Positions 1 through 5,926 of a stretch of DNA of 8,168 nucleotides are shown here, piece by piece. Made by a program: the position numbers and the translations under genes. The stretch covers positions 1 through 8,168 of the forward strand of contig JAQBWJ010000071.1 of the NCBI GenBank assembly GCA_027625215.1, in the 5' to 3' direction. Position 1 is the stretch's first letter. The number at the start of each line of letters is the position of its first letter. The notes under the pieces were generated by a model. It did not search any database. It worked only from the letters and a program-made list of their open reading frames with translations, and was not told the DNA's origin. Origin of the DNA: Candidatus Poribacteria bacterium. Its GTDB lineage: Bacteria; Poribacteria; WGA-4E; GCA-2687025.

Positions 1-965
1 CGCCGATCCGCGCTGAGCATCGCCGCCTCAATGACCGCCATCGAATGACGGACGGATAGACCGCTTGCGTCGGGAACGCCACCGTTCAAACAGCAGTCCG
101 CGAACTCCTGAATTTGCAGACGCATTCCGTCGGACGAGGAGCCTTCGACGGCGACCGACTGTCCGTTCATCGTGAGTTGGCTGTTCGTGAACGACAACGA
201 GCCCTCGCTGCCGACGATGAACTGATCGCCCGCGCCTGTGTGCGACACGACCGTCTGCGTCAAGACGCTCTCCGCGCCGTTCGCGTGCGTCATGATGGCG
301 GTATACGTGTCCATCTGCCCCTTGTAGAGCTCCGTGCTCTCCGTGCCGCGCGCGAACACTTCCACGACGGGCGAATCCATGTACCAGGGAAGGATGTCGT
401 ACTCGTGCGGTCCGAAGCAGTATAGGACGCAGATACCGCCGATTTTCACGTCTCTGTACCATCCGGGATACCGAGCGCCCTCGACGCCGGGATCGAAGTA
501 ACTGTAGCGTCGGCGGATGAGGTGCCCAACCTTGCCGATCTTCCCCTCCGCGATGATCGCCTTTACCGCGCGGTTGATCGGGTAGTGTCGCAGCACCTGT
601 CCGACCATCAACGTCTTTCCGGCGGACTCGCTCGCAGCGATCATGCGGTCGCAGTCTGCGACGGACAACGCCATCGGCTTTTCGACCAAGACGTGCTTCC
701 CGGCGTTCGCGGCGGCGACGGATTGGTCGGCGTGGAAAGCGTGAGGGGTGCAGATGTGGACGGCTTGCACGTCGGGGTGGTTCAGGGCGGCGTCGAAATC
801 GGTGTACGCGCGGGCGTCGTGTTGGGCTGCGGCGCGTTCGGCGCGAGAGGCGTCCACGTCCATCACGGCGACGACGCGGATCGTGTCGAGTTGAGAAATC
901 GCGTTCAGGTGCGATTGGGCGATACCACCGGTTCCGATTACTGCGACGTAGAGTACGTCAGCCAT
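1..965 (-). CDS. Gfo/Idh/MocA family oxidoreductase, canonical motifs (C-terminus cut by window edge)
   Basis: NAD(P)-dependent dehydrogenase of the Gfo/Idh/MocA family, which oxidises sugars, inositols or related polyols in the cytoplasm; the substrate cannot be read from the sequence. The visible part is about 321 residues, with no stop before the left edge, so roughly the last few dozen residues are missing. The N-terminal Rossmann fold has the dinucleotide motif GTGGIA at residues 11-16 after a beta strand (VLYVAVI). The family lysine is in EKPMA (95-99). The C-terminal half carries the GG...GPHEYD segment, giving the HxxD pair H187/D190. The ATG at 963-965 fits: the Rossmann strand begins within four residues, although only a weak purine stretch precedes it. 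The gene lies 72 nt downstream of the PIN toxin gene on the same strand, so it could be read through from it. It is a different subgroup from the oxidoreductase at 1690-2781. Confidence 0.93.
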   Translation of the reverse strand, partial: MADVLYVAVIGTGGIAQSHLNAISQLDTIRVVAVMDVDASRAERAAAQHDARAYTDFDAALNHPDVQAVHICTPHAFHADQSVAAANAGKHVLVEKPMALSVADCDRMIAASESAGKTLMVGQVLRHYPINRAVKAIIAEGKIGKVGHLIRRRYSYFDPGVEGARYPGWYRDVKIGGICVLYCFGPHEYDILPWYMDSPVVEVFARGTESTELYKGQMDTYTAIMTHANGAESVLTQTVVSHTGAGDQFIVGSEGSLSFTNSQLTMNGQSVAVEGSSSDGMRLQIQEFADCCLNGGVPDASGLSVRHSMAVIEAAMLSADR

Positions 966-1037
966 GTTGCTCTTGAGTCCAATGTTGTTTGAGTCGTTTG
1001 CATCGATGACGGCGCCGCTTGCTTTGATCGCACGCCG

Positions 1038-1460
1038 TCAAAGCGCGATTTCATGCCACCTCTTTGCTTCAACGAATCGGGACAGATGCCCGACATTCTC
1101 CGTAATGACAATCGAACCACTTTCCAACGCTTGCGCGGCAAGAATCATGTCCCCATCCAATGCGTGTTGATCTGCGGTAGGTTGCCCTGATCGACGCGCG
1201 GATGCCCAAAGTTTGGCGGCTTTTCGCATCGTAGATGTCGAAATCGGCTGATAGGTGAACAGGGTGCTCAGGCGATCCAATCGCTGAATGGACGGTTCAA
1301 ATGATTCCAGCAAAAGATTACGTCGCAGTTCATAATCGGAAATCTCCGGTAGAATGACCCCGACAGCCAGGATTTCTTGAAGCCATTCGACAAGATCGCG
1401 GTTACGACGCGGATGAACGATCCTTCCGAGCGGTCCGGTGTCCAGCATCATTCGCCGCAT
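1038..1460 (-). CDS. PIN-domain ribonuclease toxin, VapC-like
   Basis: Small PIN-domain protein (140 residues from the chosen start), expected to be the RNase toxin of a type II toxin-antitoxin pair that cleaves RNA with Mg2+ or Mn2+. The acidic active-site pattern is visible. D7 is in LDTGPLG, E44 in the DYELRRN helix, and D102/D104 in ALDGDMILAAQAL. The C-terminal strand reads ITENVGHLSRF (119-129), with His where many VapC proteins have Asp; I recall the NVGHLS form as common in one PIN subfamily. An in-frame TTG lies at 1466. I chose the ATG at 1460 because it follows GAGAAAG by ten bases, though ATGs at 1451 and 1448 are also possible. The start lies inside the upstream antitoxin-like gene (59-nt overlap, different frame), which suggests translational coupling. 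Confidence 0.87.
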   Translation of the reverse strand: MRRMMLDTGPLGRIVHPRRNRDLVEWLQEILAVGVILPEISDYELRRNLLLESFEPSIQRLDRLSTLFTYQPISTSTMRKAAKLWASARRSGQPTADQHALDGDMILAAQALESGSIVITENVGHLSRFVEAKRWHEIAL

Positions 1461-1617
1461 TTTCAAATCGCTTTCTCGCCGACAAGCGATGACGTTCGAT
1501 GACCTCTACTAACTCGTGCCACACGTTTTCGTCGTACCCGGATTCGTCGCGCAGCCACTCATCCAACAAGGCAATAGCCGCTTCGTTGGAAGTCTGTTGC
1601 GCGGTGGCTTGACTCAT
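1402..1617 (-). CDS. VapB-like antitoxin partner of the PIN toxin
   Basis: A 71-residue acidic-to-basic protein directly upstream of, and overlapping, the PIN toxin gene. The core (residues 15-51) reads as a helix with LLDEWLRDE, then W33-HELVEVIE, then RLSARKRF (44-51). This resembles short antitoxins found next to PIN toxins, whose ends are typically ...DRLSxRKLF. No ribbon-helix-helix or AbrB fold is obvious, so whether it binds DNA is unclear. The last 20 residues (52-71) are encoded in the overlap with the toxin and look low-complexity and basic. The ATG at 1615-1617 is preceded by a perfect AGGAGG at 8-nt spacing, the strongest ribosome-binding site in this block. That fits an antitoxin made in excess of its toxin. 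The gene starts 72 nt after the stop of the upstream oxidoreductase. Confidence 0.8.
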   Translation of the reverse strand: MSQATAQQTSNEAAIALLDEWLRDESGYDENVWHELVEVIERHRLSARKRFENAANDAGHRTARKDRSSAS

Positions 1618-1625
1618 GTAAGCAG

Positions 1626-1631
1626 CCTCCT
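1626..1631 (-). promoter_or_regulatory. Strong ribosome-binding site of the antitoxin gene
   Basis: AGGAGG on the minus strand, 8 nt before the ATG at 1617. It is a full anti-Shine-Dalgarno match. The downstream PIN gene has only a weak site inside the antitoxin coding region, so the first gene should be translated better than the second. Confidence 0.75.
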
Positions 1632-1689
1632 ATTCAACGTCAGGATAGTTCGCAAACTCACTGCGTGGCAACGTTCTATCGACCTCCAA

Positions 1690-2781
1690 TCATGAGACGA
1701 GTCGCACGACCCGCCCTTCCGCCGCGCTCTTCGCCGCGGAATCAACGATCTGCTGCCCGATCCGACAGATTTCCGGCGACAGGGGTCCATCAACCGGAAC
1801 GCCGCGTTCGATGCAGTCGATAAAGTATTGCACCACATCCTGATTCGGCGCTTGCAACGTGTCGACGGGAACGACCTCACCCTCTGGGTGGGCGTGCGTC
1901 TGGACGCGGATCGTTTTCTCATAGTCGTAACTGCTGATCGTGCCTTTCGACCCTTTCACGACGAACCCGCACTTCGGTTGCGGTTGAAGCGTCCATGGGT
2001 CGGTGAAGGTGCCCCAGCGCGTCTCGAACTTGGACAGTCCCACGTCGTACCGCGCGACCGTGATGCTGTGCTCGTCCACCTCCAGCCCTTCGGGATGATC
2101 GACCATCGTCATCACGTCGATGGGCGCTTTGCCGCCGTGATACCACGTTCCCAACGTGACGCCGTACCCGAGATAGTCCAGCAGCGACCCGCCTCCCGCA
2201 TTTTTTTGGTAGAACCAACTCTCATTCTTTTTCGCGCGGAACGCTTCGTCCGATTCCACCTTGTCGGTTAAGTGAAAAAGCGGTCCGCGATTGCCGTCGT
2301 AATAGTGGACTTCGATCACGTCGCCAACGACGCCCTCATCGACCAACCGCTTCGTCGTCACATGCGGGGGATACCAGCGGAGGGGCCAATTGATCGCCAA
2401 CTGTTTGCCGTGTTTGCCCATCGCGGCGATCATCCGGTCGGCTTCTTCCAACGTCGCGGCGAACGGCTTTTCCATCTGTATGTGGACGGGGTACTCGGCG
2501 ACCTTCTCCGTCCATTCGCCGTGCTTCGCCGTCGCGGGGCAGAGGATCGCAATGTCGGGCGCGGTCTTCCCTAGGCAGGCGCGATAGTCAGTGAAGACGC
2601 GGTCTTGTGGGATGCCGAAGTTCTTGATCGCCGCTTGCATCCGTTCGGGTTGTTCGTCGCAGATGCCTACGATTTCGGCGTTGGGGTGCTCGTGGGTCAT
2701 CCGCAGCAGGTCGCCCATGTGCATGTGGTCGAAGTTGATGCCGACGATTTTCCATTTGCGGTTTGAAGTGCGCTCGCTCAT
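1690..2781 (-). CDS. Gfo/Idh/MocA-like oxidoreductase with atypical cofactor and active-site motifs
   Basis: A 363-residue protein with the overall Gfo/Idh/MocA layout: a Rossmann-like N-terminal domain, the EKP motif (104-106, in QMEKPFA), and a C-terminal alpha/beta domain with GGGSLLDY (196-203). Two features are unusual. The usual GxGxxG loop after the first strand is replaced by IVGINFDHMHMGD (12-24), rich in His and Met. The segment that normally carries HxxD reads GYGVTL, placing Y206 and T209 at the aligned positions. Glucose-fructose oxidoreductase also has Tyr at the His site, so activity is still possible, but this is not a textbook member. The start at 2779-2781 follows AAGGAGA at 10-nt spacing. 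An in-frame extension reaching 2985 would overlap the divergent gene and has no family similarity. The antitoxin-toxin pair and the second oxidoreductase follow on the same strand. Confidence 0.9.
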   Translation of the reverse strand: MSERTSNRKWKIVGINFDHMHMGDLLRMTHEHPNAEIVGICDEQPERMQAAIKNFGIPQDRVFTDYRACLGKTAPDIAILCPATAKHGEWTEKVAEYPVHIQMEKPFAATLEEADRMIAAMGKHGKQLAINWPLRWYPPHVTTKRLVDEGVVGDVIEVHYYDGNRGPLFHLTDKVESDEAFRAKKNESWFYQKNAGGGSLLDYLGYGVTLGTWYHGGKAPIDVMTMVDHPEGLEVDEHSITVARYDVGLSKFETRWGTFTDPWTLQPQPKCGFVVKGSKGTISSYDYEKTIRVQTHAHPEGEVVPVDTLQAPNQDVVQYFIDCIERGVPVDGPLSPEICRIGQQIVDSAAKSAAEGRVVRLVS

Positions 2782-2903
2782 CGGTGACGTGTCTCCTTTC
2801 TCTCGAAGTCGTCGCGCGGTCAAGGGGGTTGAATCCATTCCAATTGATGAACGAGAGGATACCTCAAGACGGCGAAAAAGATCATCGAGAGCATCCGCGT
2901 TGG

Positions 2904-2933
2904 TTGACGGAGGCGACGCGCGAGGCGTACAGT
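2904..2933 (+). promoter_or_regulatory. Candidate sigma-70-type promoter for the PL11-like gene
   Basis: TTGACG at 2904-2909 and TACAGT at 2928-2933 are separated by 18 nt. The -35 matches TTGACA at 5/6 positions and the -10 matches TATAAT at 4/6. The -10 ends about 40 nt before the ATG at 2973. It is the only reasonable plus-strand pair I found in the divergent intergenic region. No convincing minus-strand promoter was found for the oxidoreductase. Confidence 0.35.
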
Positions 2934-2938
2934 CGCCT
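2911..2938. repeat. 7-bp inverted repeat spanning the candidate promoter
   Basis: AGGCGAC (2911-2917) and GTCGCCT (2932-2938) are perfect reverse complements with a 14-nt spacer. The dyad lies between and over the candidate -35 and -10 elements, where a repressor site would be placed. It is short and GC-rich, so chance is a real alternative. Confidence 0.3.
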
Positions 2939-2972
2939 TCGTCACGTATTGTCGAGATAAGGGAGAGGGTCG

Positions 2973-4586
2973 ATGCCTGAATCACGGACCCGGTATTTGG
3001 TTGGATTGCCGCGCGGCAAACAACGAGTGTTCCTGTCGTGGCGGCTGTTGGCGGACGATGCGCCGCACGAGCCGTTTCACGTGGAGCGGTTGGAGAACAG
3101 CGGTTGGAAGCGCGTCACGACCGAAGCGATCACGGGCGGGACATGCTTCGAGGAGACAGCACCGTCCCGCGAGCCGCACGCCTACCGCGTCGTAGATGGC
3201 GCGGGCGCACCGTCGGAATCGGTGAACGTCGATCCGAGGGCGGAGGCGACGTGCGGCGCGTTGGACGTTCCGTTGAACCCCGACGACACGTTTCACGCGC
3301 TCATTCTCGGCGAACTCGAAAACAACGGGCGCATGGGGTACGTCTTGCGAACGGAGCGTCACGGGACCGTGTGGATCGTCGCATACGCCCACAACGGGCG
3401 ACACCTCTGGGAGACGGACACGCGACTCCCCTCCGTCGGCGGGTGGGACGGTTCAACGCTGCACGTCCCGTTTTTGTGTTGGGATGTCAACGACGACGGA
3501 CGTTCCGAAGTCGTCTTTCCGCGATTCAACGGGAGATACCCGACGACTTCGTATGATCTCGCCGAGCCGGGCGAACGTCTGGTCGCGGTGGATGGCGCGA
3601 CGGGGAACGTCGTGTGGGAGACGGAGTGGCCCGCCGTCAAATCGCGGGTGATGATGACGGTCGGACACCTGCTCGGCATCGACCGACACGCCCACATCGT
3701 CGTGCTGGACGAGACGTACCGCGATGTCACCCTGACCGCTATCGACGGCAAGACGGGCGAAACGTTCTGGCGTGTCGATCAGGCGCGTCCCGCCGGGCAT
3801 AACCTCGACATCGCCGATATCGACGGCGACGGCGTTCAGGAAGTCATTTGCGGCGGCGTTTGCTACAACGGCGACGGGACGGTTCGGTGGGAAGCGGAGC
3901 CGTTCGGTCACACCGATTTGTCAAAACCTGCGAAGATCGACCCGACGCGCGACGGGCTGCAAATCTGGTACGCAGTTGAAAGCAACAATACGGGCGTCTA
4001 TCTCGTCGATAAGAACGGCAAGACGATCTTCAAAGAGCATTTTCACCACGCACACTATGGCTGGGTTGCGCGTCACACCCTATCGCCGGGACTCCACCCA
4101 CACTGCGCGGAAGACCGTCGGCGCGAGTCGCAACAGGGGATGGATGAGCATTTCCCGATCTTCCTGTCGGACGGTACGCACTGGCTCAATCTGACCGACT
4201 GGCAACGCAAGAACTTCGTCCCCGTTCACTGGGACGCCTCGCCGATTGTCAACTTCATCATCCGCAAAGAGAACAAGCGGGTGGTGCGGCTGTTGGAATC
4301 GGGCGAGATCGAAGATGTGCCGGGCGGAAAGTTACCCGAAGGCGGGCTCTACGAACGCAACCTCGCGTGCATGGACATTCTTGGGGACTTCCGCGAGAAC
4401 ATCGTCACCGTCGATATGGAACGGCATCGGCTGATCGTCCTCGTCAACCCGACCGTCACCAACGTTCGCGGGTACTCGCCGTCGGACGATTTCGAGTACC
4501 GCCACGACCGAAGCCAACTCGGATCGGGGTACTACATCTACCTGTCGCCGCCGGAAACCATCGTTGAACGTCCGTCCGTCGGATGA
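2973..4586 (+). CDS. PL11-like rhamnogalacturonan lyase family beta-propeller protein, no signal peptide
   Basis: A 537-residue protein resembling family 11 polysaccharide lyases (rhamnogalacturonan lyases), which cut the pectin RG-I backbone by beta-elimination. The N-terminal domain contains VFLSWRLL (19-26), a hallmark of the fibronectin-like domain that opens PL11 proteins. The rest has propeller features: Asp-rich calcium-type loops DVNDDGRSE (171-179) and DIDGDGVQE (282-290), and repeated blades of the form AVDGATGNVVWE and AIDGKTGETFW. DILGDFREN (468-476) resembles the LGDWREE region near the PL11 C-terminus. The N-terminus is polar and charged, with no signal peptide or lipobox, which is odd for a pectin lyase. 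It may act in the cytoplasm on imported oligomers, or be a non-catalytic relative; I did not confirm catalytic residues. The ATG follows GGGAGAGGG at about 3-nt spacing from the last G. The gene is divergent from the oxidoreductase at 1690-2781 and converges on the methyltransferase gene with no visible terminator. Confidence 0.72.
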   Translation: MPESRTRYLVGLPRGKQRVFLSWRLLADDAPHEPFHVERLENSGWKRVTTEAITGGTCFEETAPSREPHAYRVVDGAGAPSESVNVDPRAEATCGALDVPLNPDDTFHALILGELENNGRMGYVLRTERHGTVWIVAYAHNGRHLWETDTRLPSVGGWDGSTLHVPFLCWDVNDDGRSEVVFPRFNGRYPTTSYDLAEPGERLVAVDGATGNVVWETEWPAVKSRVMMTVGHLLGIDRHAHIVVLDETYRDVTLTAIDGKTGETFWRVDQARPAGHNLDIADIDGDGVQEVICGGVCYNGDGTVRWEAEPFGHTDLSKPAKIDPTRDGLQIWYAVESNNTGVYLVDKNGKTIFKEHFHHAHYGWVARHTLSPGLHPHCAEDRRRESQQGMDEHFPIFLSDGTHWLNLTDWQRKNFVPVHWDASPIVNFIIRKENKRVVRLLESGEIEDVPGGKLPEGGLYERNLACMDILGDFRENIVTVDMERHRLIVLVNPTVTNVRGYSPSDDFEYRHDRSQLGSGYYIYLSPPETIVERPSVG

Positions 4587-4663
4587 GCGAGCGGTCTGTG
4601 TTTGGTATGTTCGTCGTGTTGTATGAACGATCTCTCGAACAAGAAGTCATGCAGGAACGCGCA

Positions 4664-5287
4664 TCACTTGCGGCGGAAGACACCGAACAGTTCCTCACCC
4701 GCGCGCGAAGGGACGGAATCGTCCGGCACAAAGAGCGTTTCTTCCTCGAAGTAGGGTCCAAAACAGGATAGGACTTCCTCGACGGAGGTTGGGAATGGGG
4801 GTCCGTCGGGTGGGAGTACGGCGAAGAACAGCGCGATGTACACCCCACCCGGTTTCGTGACGGCGGCGACTGTCTTGACGTATTCCTCGCGCCGCGCCGG
4901 ATCAATGGCGCAGAAGCAGGTGTGTTCGATCACGGCGTCGAACGCTTGGGCAAACTCGTGGCGGATCGTGAACAGGTCGCGTTGGAGGAATGTCGCGGCA
5001 ACGCCGAGCGCGTCCGCCTGTTCGGTGGCGAACCGGATCGCAGCGGGGGCGAAGTCGATGCCGACAACGTCCCAACCGTTTTGGGCGAACAGGACCGCCT
5101 CGTGACCGCGCCCGCAGCCGACGACAAGCGCCCGTCCTTTTGCCAACGACGCCCCTCGACCCGCCAAATATGAGCGGATCGGCGGCGCGGGCTGCTCCAA
5201 GTCCCAACCCGTTTGCGCGGAATCGATGAACTTGCCGGACTCGTATCGTCCTTGCCAGAAGGCGGGATCGCGATAATCGAATGTCAT
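4664..5287 (-). CDS. SAM-dependent methyltransferase, thiopurine S-methyltransferase (TPMT)-like
   Basis: A 207-residue class I methyltransferase. The N-terminus FWQGRYESG...GWDLEQPAPP (10-36) is the family's substrate-lid and entry signature. Motif I is ALVVGCGRGHE (53-63), with the SAM-ribose acidic residue D78 in VVGIDF. Then come RDLF (103-106) and EHTCFCAIDPARREEY (121-136), matching the cysteine-containing FCAI(D/E)P segment of TPMT and plant halide/thiol methyltransferases. KPGGVYIALFF follows. These families methylate thiols, halides, thiocyanate, selenium or tellurium compounds; the actual acceptor is not readable. The ATG at 5285-5287 has AAGGGA four bases upstream. An in-frame extension to 5371 would overlap the preceding gene and lacks family sequence. 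It starts 16 nt after the stop of the secreted protein gene at 5304-5900, so co-transcription with the two secreted paralogues is likely. Confidence 0.88.
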   Translation of the reverse strand: MTFDYRDPAFWQGRYESGKFIDSAQTGWDLEQPAPPIRSYLAGRGASLAKGRALVVGCGRGHEAVLFAQNGWDVVGIDFAPAAIRFATEQADALGVAATFLQRDLFTIRHEFAQAFDAVIEHTCFCAIDPARREEYVKTVAAVTKPGGVYIALFFAVLPPDGPPFPTSVEEVLSCFGPYFEEETLFVPDDSVPSRAGEELFGVFRRK

Positions 5288-5303
5288 GCTATCCCTTGTA
5301 GGA

Positions 5304-5900
5304 TCAGTACAACGCACGTAAGTCCAGGAGCGCGGTGTACGTGCCTTCGTCCGGCGAGGCGGTCGAGTCACTCGACATACCGTTATTGTTTGGATTACGG
5401 CCGCGTGAAGTGATCGTTAAGTCAACGTTTTTGTCGCTACCAACCTTGGTGACAGTCACGTCGCCACTTAAGAACGCTGTAGACGACACGAACGTGTCGA
5501 GTCCTTTCGCCTGATTCGTCGCATCGCTGATCACGCCCGTCGCGCTGGTGCCGTTGCCGTCGGTTGAGAACTTCCAGGTCGTCGTGAGCGCGTTGCCGGC
5601 GAGATCGCTGCCCAAACTCTCGATAAACAGTACGCTCAACGTGAAACTGCTGTTGATCTGGTCAATTTCGTAGACGACGGTGTAATCGTTCGCCGTACCG
5701 GTCAGCGCGTCGTTCCAAGATGTCGTGCCGCTAGGAATCGAGCCGCTCGTAATCATTTTCCAACGGGGTCCGCCGCTGCCACCCGCTCCGCCTCCGGCTG
5801 TATGCGACGGGTTGTGGTGCGATTCTCCAACTTTGGGAGCGATGAGCATCGCCGCGGCGATCAGTCCAATGATTACCGAGGCGTTCAACCACCGACCCAT
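5304..5900 (-). CDS. Small secreted or membrane-anchored protein of unknown family (paralogue of the gene at 5927-6580)
   Basis: I do not recognise a named family. The 198-residue product has one hydrophobic segment (about 7-21), read as a signal peptide or anchor. A His/Gly-rich linker follows (HHNPSH at 28-33, then glycines to 44). The rest is a Ser/Thr/Asn/Gly-rich, strand-forming domain. Its C-terminal half aligns by eye with the neighbour: STDGNG at 112-117 versus TSDGNG, then VTVTKVGSDKN and TSRGRN (164-169) versus LTRVAGDGN and KSRARN, ending in GTYTALLDL versus GNYTATLVL. This suggests a beta-sandwich exposed outside the cytoplasm. I chose the ATG at 5898-5900 because AAGGA precedes it by 8 nt. 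An upstream in-frame ATG at 5930 forms an ATGA overlap with the previous stop but has no clear ribosome-binding site. Confidence 0.75.
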   Translation of the reverse strand: MGRWLNASVIIGLIAAAMLIAPKVGESHHNPSHTAGGGAGGSGGPRWKMITSGSIPSGTTSWNDALTGTANDYTVVYEIDQINSSFTLSVLFIESLGSDLAGNALTTTWKFSTDGNGTSATGVISDATNQAKGLDTFVSSTAFLSGDVTVTKVGSDKNVDLTITSRGRNPNNNGMSSDSTASPDEGTYTALLDLRALY

Positions 5901-5908
5901 TACATTAT

Positions 5909-5913
5909 TCCTT
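5909..5913 (-). promoter_or_regulatory. Ribosome-binding site deciding the start of the secreted protein gene
   Basis: AAGGA on the minus strand, 8 nt before the ATG at 5900. It favours that start over the ATG at 5930, whose upstream sequence has no purine-rich match. With this start the hydrophobic segment lies only six residues from the N-terminus, as expected for a signal peptide. Confidence 0.6.
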
Positions 5914-5926
5914 TGTCGGTTGATGT

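Noticed and set aside
522..992. 156-codon plus-strand open frame opposite the left-edge oxidoreductase
   Set aside because: Shadow of the Gfo/Idh/MocA gene; low-complexity Val/Gly/Arg/Asp translation without a ribosome-binding site or domain.
1038..1460. Loss of the fourth acidic residue in the PIN toxin (His in TENVGH)
   Set aside because: I recall NVGHLS-type endings as a regular pattern in one PIN-toxin subfamily, and the other acidic residues are present, so this is probably not inactivation.
2782..2985. 68-residue N-terminal extension of the oxidoreductase starting at a GTG
   Set aside because: It would overlap the divergent gene's start, has no family resemblance, and a good ribosome-binding site precedes the internal ATG at 2781.
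4587..4663. Possible bidirectional terminator between the convergent lyase-like and methyltransferase genes
   Set aside because: Only 3-4 bp complementary pieces were found (for example GTTC...GAAC) and no T-run, so no terminator is called.
4583..4771. 62-codon plus-strand open frame starting at an ATGA overlap with the PL11-like stop
   Set aside because: More than half is antisense to the end of the methyltransferase gene and the part before it shows no domain. The ATGA overlap is likely a coincidence, though a short coupled peptide cannot be fully excluded.
5288..5371. 28-residue N-terminal extension of the methyltransferase
   Set aside because: It overlaps the end of the preceding secreted protein gene, is Arg/Thr/Pro-rich, and the family sequence starts at the ATG at 5287.
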